Source of the DNA: CAVOEB01 sp965249645
GTDB lineage: Bacteria; Pseudomonadota; Alphaproteobacteria; UBA828; JAPUJA01
Length of the DNA: 64,000 nt
Reading direction: 5' to 3'
NCBI GenBank assembly: GCA_965249645.1
Contig: CBDFML010000008.1
Span: forward strand, 124,001-188,000
Positions 36,049 through 44,246 of the stretch are shown here, one piece after another. Below the pieces are notes generated by a model. The model was not told the DNA's origin. It did not search any database and was given only the letters and a program-made list of their open reading frames with translations. The position numbers were made by a program, and so were the translations under genes. Position 1 is the first letter of the stretch. The number at the start of each line of letters is the position of its first letter.

Positions 36049-37289
36049 GCGGGCGCGTCGTGACCTTCGGTTGCCGGCTCAACGCCTACGAGTCCGAGGT
36101 GATCCGCGGTCATCTCGATGCGGCCGGTATGGATAAGACGGTGGTGGTCAACACTTGTGCCGTCACCGCCGAGGCCGAGCGTCAGGCGCGCCAAGCGATC
36201 CGCCGGCTGCGTCGCGAGCGGCCCGAGGCTCGGATCGTGGTGACCGGCTGCGCCGCGCAGCTTGACCCCGACGCCTATGCCGCCATGCCCGAGGTCGACC
36301 GGGTGCTCGGCAATCGGGAAAAATTGGAACGCGCGAGCTATGACGTCGGTGGCGCGAGGGTTGTGGCGGGCGACATCATGACCGCCACCGAGACCGCGGG
36401 CCATCTGGTTGCCGGGCTCGACGGGCGCAGCCGTGCGGTGGTCCAGGTTCAGACCGGGTGCGATCACCGCTGCACCTTCTGTGTCATTCCCTTCGGTCGG
36501 GGCAATAGCCGTAGCGTGCCGCTGGGCGAGGTGGTCGAGCAGGCCCGTGCGCTGACCGGGAACGGTTACCGCGAGTTAGTGCTCTCGGGTGTCGATCTGA
36601 CCTCCTGGGGGCACGATTTACCTGGCCAGCCGACGCTGGGTCAGGCAGTGCGCCGCCTGTTGGCCCAGGTTCCCGCGTTGACCCGGGTTCGGCTGTCTTC
36701 AATTGACCCGGCGGAAATCGACGCCGATCTTGAGCGGTTGATAGCGACCGAACCCCGGCTCATGCCTCACCTGCATCTCTCGGTCCAGGCGGGTGACGAT
36801 CTGGTGCTCAAGCGCATGAAGCGCCGGCACGGCCGCGCCGATGTGATCGCGCTGTGCGCGCGGCTGCGCAAGCAGCGGTCCGACCTGGTGTTCGGTGCCG
36901 ATCTGATCGCGGGCTTTCCAACCGAGACCGAGACGATGTTCGTCAACACGCTGGCGCTTATCGACGAGGCGAGGCTCACTTATCTCCACGTCTTTCCGTA
37001 CTCCGAGCGGCCGGGCACGCCGGCGGCGCGCATGCCCGCGGTGCCCAAGCCCGTGCGCCGCGAGCGCGCGGCCCGGCTGCGTTCGGCGGGCGAGTCCGCC
37101 ATTGCCCGCTTCCTCGCCTGCCAGGTCGGATTTGAAGCGCGTGTGCTCGTCGAGCGCGAAGGGCTCGGGCGGAGCGAGCAGTTTGCCACCGTCGAGTTCG
37201 AGCCTGCGCTCGCCCAGCCGGGCGAGATCATTGCCTTGCGGATCGTTGGAACCCGGGCCGACCGGCTGGTTGGCCGGGCGACGGCCTGA
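36045..37289 (+). CDS. mtaB: tRNA (N6-threonylcarbamoyladenosine) methylthiotransferase
   Basis: The 414-residue radical-SAM enzyme has the N-terminal UPF0004 cysteines in FGCRLNAYESE, VVNTCAVTAEAE and VVTGCAAQLDP. The radical-SAM cluster is QTGCDHRCTFCVIPFGRGNS. SVQAGDDLVLKRMKRRH and ADLIAGFPTETETMF are typical of MtaB, which makes ms2t6A37 in tRNA. A C-terminal TRAM-like region is short. Confidence 0.93.
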   Translation: MSGRVVTFGCRLNAYESEVIRGHLDAAGMDKTVVVNTCAVTAEAERQARQAIRRLRRERPEARIVVTGCAAQLDPDAYAAMPEVDRVLGNREKLERASYDVGGARVVAGDIMTATETAGHLVAGLDGRSRAVVQVQTGCDHRCTFCVIPFGRGNSRSVPLGEVVEQARALTGNGYRELVLSGVDLTSWGHDLPGQPTLGQAVRRLLAQVPALTRVRLSSIDPAEIDADLERLIATEPRLMPHLHLSVQAGDDLVLKRMKRRHGRADVIALCARLRKQRSDLVFGADLIAGFPTETETMFVNTLALIDEARLTYLHVFPYSERPGTPAARMPAVPKPVRRERAARLRSAGESAIARFLACQVGFEARVLVEREGLGRSEQFATVEFEPALAQPGEIIALRIVGTRADRLVGRATA

Positions 37290-37291
37290 GA

Positions 37292-38242
37292 ATGGCGGAG
37301 GGTGGCTGGCTCAATCGTCTGGCCGCAGGGTTAGGGCGTTCCTCAGCGAAGCTTGGCGGTGGCGTTGCGGCGATTTTCAGCACCGGGCGAATCGATGACG
37401 CGACCCTCGAAGAGCTTGAGGAACTGCTGATCGCAGGCGACCTGGGCGTCGCCACTGCGGCGCGGCTCACGGCGGCGCTCCACGGCCGGATATCGGGCGG
37501 TGCGGCCTCGACTGAGGCTGTGGCGGAGGTGCTGGCCGACGAGATTGCCGCGGTGCTTGTGCCCGTCGCCCGACCGCTTGAGATCGACCCCGTGCACAGG
37601 CCCTTCGTCGTTCTCGTCGCGGGCGTAAACGGCACCGGCAAGACCACGACCATCGGCAAGCTCGCCGCGCAGCTCCAATGCGACGGCAAGTCGGTGCTGC
37701 TGGTTGCCGGCGATACCTTTCGCGCGGCTGCCGTGGAGCAGCTCAAGATATGGGCCGCGCGCGCCGGCTGCCCGGTGCTGGCGCGTGAGGACAGCGGCGC
37801 CGATCCAGCAGGCCTCGCCTTTGACGCCGTAGAGCGGGCGCGCACCGAGAGTATCGACGTGGTGATAATCGATACCGCCGGAAGGCTGCAGAACAAATCG
37901 GTGTTGATGGACGAGTTGGCCAAGATCGTGCGGGTGCTGCGCAAGACCGACCCCAGCTCGCCGCACGCCTCGCTTCTCGTGCTCGATGCCACCACCGGTC
38001 AGAACGCTCATAATCAGGTCGAAGTTTTCCAGGAAGTGATCGACGTCTCCGGCCTGGTGATCACCAAGCTCGACGGCACAGCGCGCGGCGGAGTGGCGGT
38101 GGCGCTGGCCGAGCGCTTCGGTCTGCCGATCCATGCGGTGGGCGTGGGCGAGGGGATCGACGACCTGCGCCCCTTCGACGCCAAATCGTTCGCGCGCGCC
38201 CTGCTCGGTCTCGATCCGGGCGACGGTGCCGCTGAGAACTAG
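37292..38242 (+). CDS. ftsY: SRP receptor GTPase
   Basis: The 316-residue protein has the NG domain only: VLVAGVNGTGKTTTIGKLAA, GDTFRAAAVEQLKIWAAR, DTAGRLQNKSVLMDELAKI and ITKLDGTARGGVAVALAE. The acidic A domain found in E. coli is absent, as in many alphaproteobacteria. It pairs with Ffh at the membrane. It starts two bases after mtaB and its TAG overlaps the NUDIX stop in CTAG. Confidence 0.96.
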   Translation: MAEGGWLNRLAAGLGRSSAKLGGGVAAIFSTGRIDDATLEELEELLIAGDLGVATAARLTAALHGRISGGAASTEAVAEVLADEIAAVLVPVARPLEIDPVHRPFVVLVAGVNGTGKTTTIGKLAAQLQCDGKSVLLVAGDTFRAAAVEQLKIWAARAGCPVLAREDSGADPAGLAFDAVERARTESIDVVIIDTAGRLQNKSVLMDELAKIVRVLRKTDPSSPHASLLVLDATTGQNAHNQVEVFQEVIDVSGLVITKLDGTARGGVAVALAERFGLPIHAVGVGEGIDDLRPFDAKSFARALLGLDPGDGAAEN

Positions 38243-38799
38243 GCGCCGGAGCCAGGCGTGAAATCGCCGCGCTCACCGTCTGGATTGGTGAAGGGGGCGA
38301 AGTCGGTGGCCGGGCCGGTCGTGCGATCGTGCTCCAAGGCCCAGCGCACCGAGGGAAACGCAAGCTCGTCCCAGGGAATCTCATCCCAGAAAAACAAGCC
38401 GACCTCCTGGCTCTCTTCGCCGGCCGCAATGTCGGGCGAGCGCAGAACGGCGCGATGGATGAGCTGTACCTGGCTGATCCGCGGAATGCTGTAGACCGCG
38501 AGCAGCGCCTCGATAGCGATGTCCGCATGGGCCTCTTCCCGGGCCTCGCGCACGGCGCCCTCGGCGCAGCTCTCGCCCAACTCCAGATAACCTGCCGGAA
38601 TCGTCCACAGGCCGCTTTGCGGCTCGATCGCCCGACGGCAAAGCAACACCCGGTCCTGCCAATGGCAAACTGCGCCGACCACAATCAAGGGGTTGGTGTA
38701 ATGAATGAAGCCGCATTCCTCGCACACGAGGCGGGTGTGGGTATCACCGTCGGGAGTGCGCCGCACAATAGGGCCGCCGTCATCGGGGTATCTCGGCAT
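38239..38799 (-). CDS. NUDIX hydrolase with N-terminal Cys pair
   Basis: A 186-residue hydrolase of nucleoside-diphosphate-linked compounds. The Nudix box runs GYLELGESCAEGAVREAREE, with His where the usual Gly follows EE-x. An LVCEECGFIHYTNPLIVVGA segment before it resembles a short zinc ribbon of ADP-ribose-type NUDIX enzymes. Substrate is unknown. It is convergent with ftsY. Confidence 0.88.
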   Translation of the reverse strand: MPRYPDDGGPIVRRTPDGDTHTRLVCEECGFIHYTNPLIVVGAVCHWQDRVLLCRRAIEPQSGLWTIPAGYLELGESCAEGAVREAREEAHADIAIEALLAVYSIPRISQVQLIHRAVLRSPDIAAGEESQEVGLFFWDEIPWDELAFPSVRWALEHDRTTGPATDFAPFTNPDGERGDFTPGSGA

Positions 38800-38847
38800 G
38801 GCGCCACTATGACGTTTCGGGCTTGTCGGGTCCAGATGGCGACAAGG

Positions 38848-38862
38848 CTAACGGTCTGTTAA
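38848..38862. promoter_or_regulatory. CtrA-box-like sequence upstream of the hybrid kinase
   Basis: CTAA-N7-TTAA (CTAACGGTCTGTTAA) matches 7 of 8 bases of the alphaproteobacterial CtrA consensus TTAA-N7-TTAA. It lies in the divergent region between the NUDIX gene and the kinase. A single near match can occur by chance. Confidence 0.3.
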
Positions 38863-38985
38863 TGCCCCCGTGGCAGGCTCGTTCCATCGGCGATTGAGCG
38901 CCGAGGAGCAGTCGGTGAAGTTCGCGGAGACGGCCGTGCGTGCCGCGATTTGACGCGACGGTATCACCGTTTGCAGAGGCGCATT

Positions 38986-41442
38986 GTGGGGCGGGCAGGC
39001 GTGACCGGACAACGAGCGACAGCATCAACCGGCATCGATCGGAACATCCGGACTCCGACCCTCGAGCCGAGCAATGGGCTCCCCGACCTTGACGCCATGC
39101 CCGGCGCTGTCTGTGTCTATCTGCGCTCGGCCGACGGATCCCTTCAGTTCACCTATTTCAGCGCCCAGGCCGAGTCCCTGTTAGGCCATACGCCCGACGC
39201 ACTGATCGCCGACCCCATGACTCTGGTTGGCTGCGTTCATCCCGACGACCGCGAGCTCCTGCTCCATCATCTCGGCCACGGGCCCGACGAGGCGTCCGAC
39301 TGGAAACTCGACATTCGTATCGGTACCGCCGTCGAAATCCAGCGCTGGACCCGCTTGCGGGTCCGGGTCACGGCCAGAGGAGAGGAAGCCGAAGGGCATG
39401 GCATCCTCTACGAAATCGATCCACACGAAATCGAGTCGCGCGGCGGGGATAACGCCGCGGGGCGTGCGGGACACGGCGTCAGTGCCTGGCAGACAGCCCT
39501 CACAAGACAGGCCGATGAGGCGAAGGCGCGCTTTCTCGCCATGATGACCCATGAAATCCGCACGGCTCTCAACGGTGTGATCGGGATGACGGGAATGCTG
39601 CGTGAGACGAAGCTTGCGCCTGTGCAGCAGGACTACGCTGACATGGTGCTCGATTCCGCGAAGTCGCTCGTCGCTCTGGTCAACGACGTTCTCGATTTCT
39701 CGAAACTTGACGGCGACAATCTCGAACTCGAGGCCATCGATTTCGATGTGGTCCATCTGGCGACCAACGTCTTCCACGTCTTTGAACTGATGGCGGACAG
39801 CGGCGGGATCGACTTCATGCTCGATATTGCACCCAATATTGCGACCCGGCTGCAAGGAGATCCCGGTCGCTTGCGTCAGGTTCTGGTAAATCTGGTGGGT
39901 AACGCTGTCAAGTTCACCGTTGAGGGGTCGGTGTCGTTGTCGCTGCTTGGCACAACTCACGATGACAGGCAAATGATCCGATTCGAGGTGATCGATACGG
40001 GCATTGGCATCCCTGAGGCGGCCAAAGCGCGGATGTTCTCCGAGTTCAGCCAGGCCGACAGCTCCATCTCACGCCGCTTCGGGGGTTCCGGACTTGGGCT
40101 TACGATATCGCAGAAGCTCGTTCGTCTGATGGGTGGACAGATCGGATTCAACAGCAGCGAGGGCGTTGGCAGCCGATTCTGGTTTGAAATTCCAGTCGTC
40201 GAGCCCGACATACCGGACCGCGCCGATACCGAAGATCGCTCAATCGAGGGGGTGCGCGTGTTGCTTGCCGGTCTGAGCAATGTCGACTGCGATTTGATTC
40301 GCGACGGACTCGAAGCGAGCGGCGCTCTGGTCGAGGTTAGAAAGTCAGGGACGGCCGCGCTGACCGCATTCGACGAGGCGGCCTCGGGTGGTGCTGCCAC
40401 CGCTTACCGCTTTGTTATTATCGACAAGGAGATTGACGAGCCGGCGGTGGAGGTTCTCGCCAGCCGGCTGAGCGAGCATCCCCGCGGCAAAGGCGCCAGT
40501 CTCGTGCTGATGGCATCGGCTGGCATGCGCGGCGACGCGTCGCAAGCCAGCGCCAGCGGCTTCGACGCCTATCTGACAAAGCCACTAAGCGCGCGTCTGG
40601 TCCGCGAATGTCTGGCCGAGCTGGCCCATCGCCCGGATAGCGAGACCGCCGCGTCGCTGGTCACTGCCCACAGCCTGCGCGAACAGTCGCCAACGGGGCT
40701 CAACGTATTGTTTGCCGACGATAACAATATGCAACGCGGCCTTGTCCGGCGCCTGCTTGCGGCCCGAGGCCATCGGGTCAAGGCCGTCGAGGACGGACAG
40801 GCCGCACTTGATGCGGTGGTTGACGAGGAGTTCGATTTCGCTCTGATCGGCGAACACATGCCAAAACTGGATGGACTTGCCACACTCCGCGGGATCCGGG
40901 CGCTTCGCACCGGCCAAGAATCCCTGCCGGTCTATGTCGTCACCGGTACGGCCGGGCCGGGGATGCACAAGGCGTTTCTCGATGCTGGCGCCGACGGCGT
41001 GTTCGAGGAGCCACTTGAGAATTTTCAACTCATCGCGCTGATCGACAAGGTTCGAGGTGCCCTGACGTCGGACGGGCCTGTCGAGGTCGGCGACAACGAT
41101 CTTGACGACACTCAATTGGTAGCGTTCGAGCAAGTTTTCGGTCGTGACGAAACCCTTCGCGTTGTCACCGAGTTCGTGGCCAAAGCCGATAGCTCGATGG
41201 CGTCCCTGCGTGGCCATTGGGACGAGGGCGCGATCGAGCAACTGGCGCGCCTCGCACATGAATTGAAGGTTGGGGCGCACAGTTTCGGCCTTGCTCGTCT
41301 GGCTAAGGCGAGTGTGCAGTTCGAAGATGCTGTGGTCGAGGGTCAACTCGACGAGGTGCCACGTCGGCTCGCGGCGCTGGAGCAGGTATATCCTGCTGCG
41401 CATGCCGCGCTCGACGGCTACTTTGACGGGCTCGCCGGATAG
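38986..41442 (+). CDS. Hybrid sensor histidine kinase (PAS-HisKA-HATPase-REC-REC-Hpt)
   Basis: Start GTG 38986 is preceded at 6 bases by AGAGG; TTG 38950 would add 12 residues. The PAS-like region is about 35-150. The H box has His189 in THEIRTALNGVIGMTG, with Ala replacing the usual Pro. VNLVGNAVKFT, DTGIGIPEAAKARMF and FGGSGLGLTISQKL form the ATPase. REC1 keeps Asp480 (FVIIDKE) but lacks the acidic pair. REC2 keeps the acidic pair (FADDNNMQ) but has Gly622 instead of the phospho-acceptor Asp and Glu instead of the late Lys. The Hpt domain has His758 in AHELKVGAHSFG. There is no membrane segment, so it is cytoplasmic. Confidence 0.9.
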   Translation: MGRAGVTGQRATASTGIDRNIRTPTLEPSNGLPDLDAMPGAVCVYLRSADGSLQFTYFSAQAESLLGHTPDALIADPMTLVGCVHPDDRELLLHHLGHGPDEASDWKLDIRIGTAVEIQRWTRLRVRVTARGEEAEGHGILYEIDPHEIESRGGDNAAGRAGHGVSAWQTALTRQADEAKARFLAMMTHEIRTALNGVIGMTGMLRETKLAPVQQDYADMVLDSAKSLVALVNDVLDFSKLDGDNLELEAIDFDVVHLATNVFHVFELMADSGGIDFMLDIAPNIATRLQGDPGRLRQVLVNLVGNAVKFTVEGSVSLSLLGTTHDDRQMIRFEVIDTGIGIPEAAKARMFSEFSQADSSISRRFGGSGLGLTISQKLVRLMGGQIGFNSSEGVGSRFWFEIPVVEPDIPDRADTEDRSIEGVRVLLAGLSNVDCDLIRDGLEASGALVEVRKSGTAALTAFDEAASGGAATAYRFVIIDKEIDEPAVEVLASRLSEHPRGKGASLVLMASAGMRGDASQASASGFDAYLTKPLSARLVRECLAELAHRPDSETAASLVTAHSLREQSPTGLNVLFADDNNMQRGLVRRLLAARGHRVKAVEDGQAALDAVVDEEFDFALIGEHMPKLDGLATLRGIRALRTGQESLPVYVVTGTAGPGMHKAFLDAGADGVFEEPLENFQLIALIDKVRGALTSDGPVEVGDNDLDDTQLVAFEQVFGRDETLRVVTEFVAKADSSMASLRGHWDEGAIEQLARLAHELKVGAHSFGLARLAKASVQFEDAVVEGQLDEVPRRLAALEQVYPAAHAALDGYFDGLAG

Positions 41443-41503
41443 AAAAACGAGGTTTCGGGCACCGGGCTTTTCAGACCGTGCGCTTCGAGGCACACTGCCG
41501 GCC

Positions 41504-42283
41504 ATGACCGAACCCTGTACCTCCGAATTCATCGATTTCGCTCACCGCCTCGCTGACCGGGCCGGCGAGATTATCCGGCGCAACTTCCGTACACCTCTCG
41601 TGGTCGCGCATAAATCTGACGCCAGTCCTGTCACAGACGTCGACCGCGAAGCCGAAACCGCACTTCGCGAGATGGTGCGTGCACGCTATCCCGAGCATGG
41701 CGTGATCGGTGAAGAGTTCGATGCGGAACGCCCCGATGCGGAGTATGTCTGGGTCGTCGATCCGCTCGACGGAACCAAGTCCTTCATCACCGGCAAACCG
41801 CTGTTCGGTACCCTGATCGGCTTGTTGCGTAACGGGCTGCCCGTGCTCGGGCTGATCGATCACCCCATCCTGCGCGAACGCTGGATCGGCGCGCGCGGCC
41901 ATCCCACGACTGTAAACGGCGAGCCCGCGCGGGTGCGCGTCTGCGCGAGCTTGAGCGAGGCGGTCGTGTTCACCACCGATCCCGATACCTTTCGGGGCGT
42001 CGATGCAGACGCGTTTCGTCAAGTCCGCGACGCCGCGCGCATGACCATATATGGCGGCGATTGCTACTGCTACGGCCTTCTCGCCAGCGGTCTGGTCGAT
42101 CTGATCGTCGAGGTCGGTCTAGGGCCCGACGATTATTTCCCCATGATCGCGCCGATCGAGGAGGCAGGTGGTGTGGTGACCGACTGGTCGGGCGCGCCGT
42201 TCGACATGAATTCGGACGGACGCATCGTGGTTGCGGGCGATAAGGCTGTGCATGGCGAGGCGCTGGCCCTTTTGAAGGAGTAA
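41504..42283 (+). CDS. hisN: Inositol-monophosphatase-family phosphatase, histidinol-phosphatase type
   Basis: The 259-residue enzyme starts MTEPCTSEFIDFAHRLADRA. The metal motifs are SDASPVTDVDREAE, GVIGEEFDAE, WVVDPLDGTKSFITGKPLFG and GGDCYCYGLLASGLVDLIVE. The SFITGKPLFGTLIGL and GDCYCYGLLA stretches resemble HisN-type histidinol phosphatases more than generic SuhB. This would complete histidine synthesis, although no other his gene is in the window. Confidence 0.83.
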   Translation: MTEPCTSEFIDFAHRLADRAGEIIRRNFRTPLVVAHKSDASPVTDVDREAETALREMVRARYPEHGVIGEEFDAERPDAEYVWVVDPLDGTKSFITGKPLFGTLIGLLRNGLPVLGLIDHPILRERWIGARGHPTTVNGEPARVRVCASLSEAVVFTTDPDTFRGVDADAFRQVRDAARMTIYGGDCYCYGLLASGLVDLIVEVGLGPDDYFPMIAPIEEAGGVVTDWSGAPFDMNSDGRIVVAGDKAVHGEALALLKE

Positions 42284-42320
42284 GCGTTCGCACCCTGTCG
42301 CAAGCGCCGCGCCGATCCGC

Positions 42321-42326
42321 TACAAT
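42321..42326 (+). promoter_or_regulatory. Possible -10 element for the yejA operon
   Basis: TACAAT lies about 30 bases upstream of the ATG at 42356. No clear -35 hexamer is at the right distance. A strong CAGGGGGAG ribosome site precedes the ATG. Confidence 0.3.
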
Positions 42327-42355
42327 CCGGCGCCATCTGTCAGGGGGAGAAACGA

Positions 42356-44191
42356 ATGCGATACGGCTTCGCGGGGCTGCTTGCCGTGGCGCTCGGACTG
42401 TTCCTGGCCGCCGGTGCCGTCGCGGGAACGCCCAACCATGGGCTCTCGTTGTTCGGTGAACTCAAATACGGTCCCGATGCGACGCATCTCGGCTATGTGA
42501 ACCCCGATGCGCCCAAGGGCGGCACGCTGAGCCTGCCCGCGGAAGGCACCTTCGATTCGCTCAATCCGTTCCTGCTCAAGGGCGTTCCGGCGGCCGGCGT
42601 CGACGGGTGGGTCTTCGAAACCCTGCTGGAGCGGGCCTTCGATGAGCCCGACGCGGCCTACGGCCTGATCGCCGAGAGCGTCGAGTTGGCTGCCGACCGA
42701 CGCTGGGTGCGTTTCGTGCTGCGCCCCGAGGCGCGGTTTCACGACGGTACGCCGATCACCGCCGCCGACGTGGTGTTCTCGTTCGAGACGCTGGTGTCGG
42801 AGGGCCATCCAATGTTCCGGATCATGTTCGACGACGTCATCGGGGTCGAAGCGCTCGGCGTCCGCGAGGTTCGATTCAATCTCGCCAACCCGAAGAACCG
42901 CAAGCTCGCGCTGCTCGTGGCAACGGAGCTACCCATCCTCTCCAAGAACTATTATGCGTCACGGCCCTTCGGCAAGACGACCCTGGAGCCGCCACTGGGC
43001 AGTGGGCCCTACCGCGTCGATCGCGTCGACCCCGGACGCATGATCTCCTTCGTACGGGCCGAGGATTATTGGGGTGCCGGGCTGATGGTGCGTGTCGGGC
43101 GTCATAATTTCGACGTAATCCGGTTCGACTATTTTCGCGACCGGACCATCATGGTCGAGGCGCTCAAGGCGCACGAATACGATTTTCACGAGGAATTCAC
43201 GTCCAAGACATGGTCGACCGCCTACGACATACCCGAGGTTGCCGACGGGAGGATGATCAAGGAAATCCTGCCCGACGACACGCCCTCGGGCGTGCAGGCG
43301 TTTTTTATCAACTCGCGTCGCGAGAAATTCGCCGACCCCCGGGTGCGCAAAGCGCTGGGCCTCGCCTTCGATTTCGAGTGGACCAACGCCAACCTTTTCT
43401 ACGGCCTCTACGACCGGATGAGCAGCTATTTCGAGAATTCGGAGTTGGCCGCGCGCGGCCTGCCGAGCGCCGGCGAGCTGGCCCTGCTCGAAGTCTATCG
43501 CGGGCGAATTCCCGACGCGGCGTTCAGCGAGGCCTTCGTGCCGCCCGTAACCGATGGTTCGGGCAACACCCGAGCGAACCTCTCTGCCGCCCTCGACTTG
43601 TTCGGGCAAGCCGGCTGGGTGGTGACGGACGGGCAGTTGGTCAATGCGCTAAGTGGCGAGACCTTAAGCGTCGAGTTCCTCTATTTCCTGCGTACCTTCG
43701 AGCGCGTCATCGCACCCTATGCCAAGAACCTGGAGCGTCTCGGCATCGATGTCGCAATGCGTTTCGTCGATGTGCCCCAGTATCAGCAGCGGCTGGAGGA
43801 CTTCGATTTCGACCTGACCACCGAACGCTACGTACAATTCCTCTCGCCGGGTGCCGAACTCGAGAGCTATTTCGGCTCGGTCTGGGCAGATCAGCCGGGC
43901 AGTCGCAATCTGGCCGGGATACGTGACCCGGTGATCGACGAGCTGATCCAGGTCATCCTGGCCACCCCGGACCGCGAGAGCATGGTGACCGCGACGCGGG
44001 CGCTCGATCGGGTGCTGTTGTGGAATCACTACATGGTGCCCCAGTGGTACAAGGGCGAGCATCACCTGATCTACTGGAACAAGTTCTCCCGCCCCGAGAT
44101 CAAGCCGCTCTACGACCTCGGGATCGACTGCTGGTGGGTCGACCCGGCCAAGGAAGCGGCGTTGAACGCGGCGCGGGACGGGGTAGAGTAG
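42356..44191 (+). CDS. yejA: Peptide ABC transporter binding protein YejA-like, copy 1
   Basis: The 611-residue periplasmic binding protein (SBP family 5) starts with a signal peptide, MRYGFAGLLAVALGLFLAAG, cleaved near AVAG. YGPDATHLGYVNPDAPKGGT and FHDGTPITAADVVFSFETLV are family motifs, and the C-terminal HYMVPQWYKGEHHLIYWNKF is typical of YejA. It would bind oligopeptides for YejBEF. A second paralog follows after 55 bases. Confidence 0.9.
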   Translation: MRYGFAGLLAVALGLFLAAGAVAGTPNHGLSLFGELKYGPDATHLGYVNPDAPKGGTLSLPAEGTFDSLNPFLLKGVPAAGVDGWVFETLLERAFDEPDAAYGLIAESVELAADRRWVRFVLRPEARFHDGTPITAADVVFSFETLVSEGHPMFRIMFDDVIGVEALGVREVRFNLANPKNRKLALLVATELPILSKNYYASRPFGKTTLEPPLGSGPYRVDRVDPGRMISFVRAEDYWGAGLMVRVGRHNFDVIRFDYFRDRTIMVEALKAHEYDFHEEFTSKTWSTAYDIPEVADGRMIKEILPDDTPSGVQAFFINSRREKFADPRVRKALGLAFDFEWTNANLFYGLYDRMSSYFENSELAARGLPSAGELALLEVYRGRIPDAAFSEAFVPPVTDGSGNTRANLSAALDLFGQAGWVVTDGQLVNALSGETLSVEFLYFLRTFERVIAPYAKNLERLGIDVAMRFVDVPQYQQRLEDFDFDLTTERYVQFLSPGAELESYFGSVWADQPGSRNLAGIRDPVIDELIQVILATPDRESMVTATRALDRVLLWNHYMVPQWYKGEHHLIYWNKFSRPEIKPLYDLGIDCWWVDPAKEAALNAARDGVE

Positions 44192-44246
44192 TCACCCGCG
44201 CGCGAGCCCTCGTCCCATCGGTCTTGTGCGCAGCCCGAGGGGTTCC

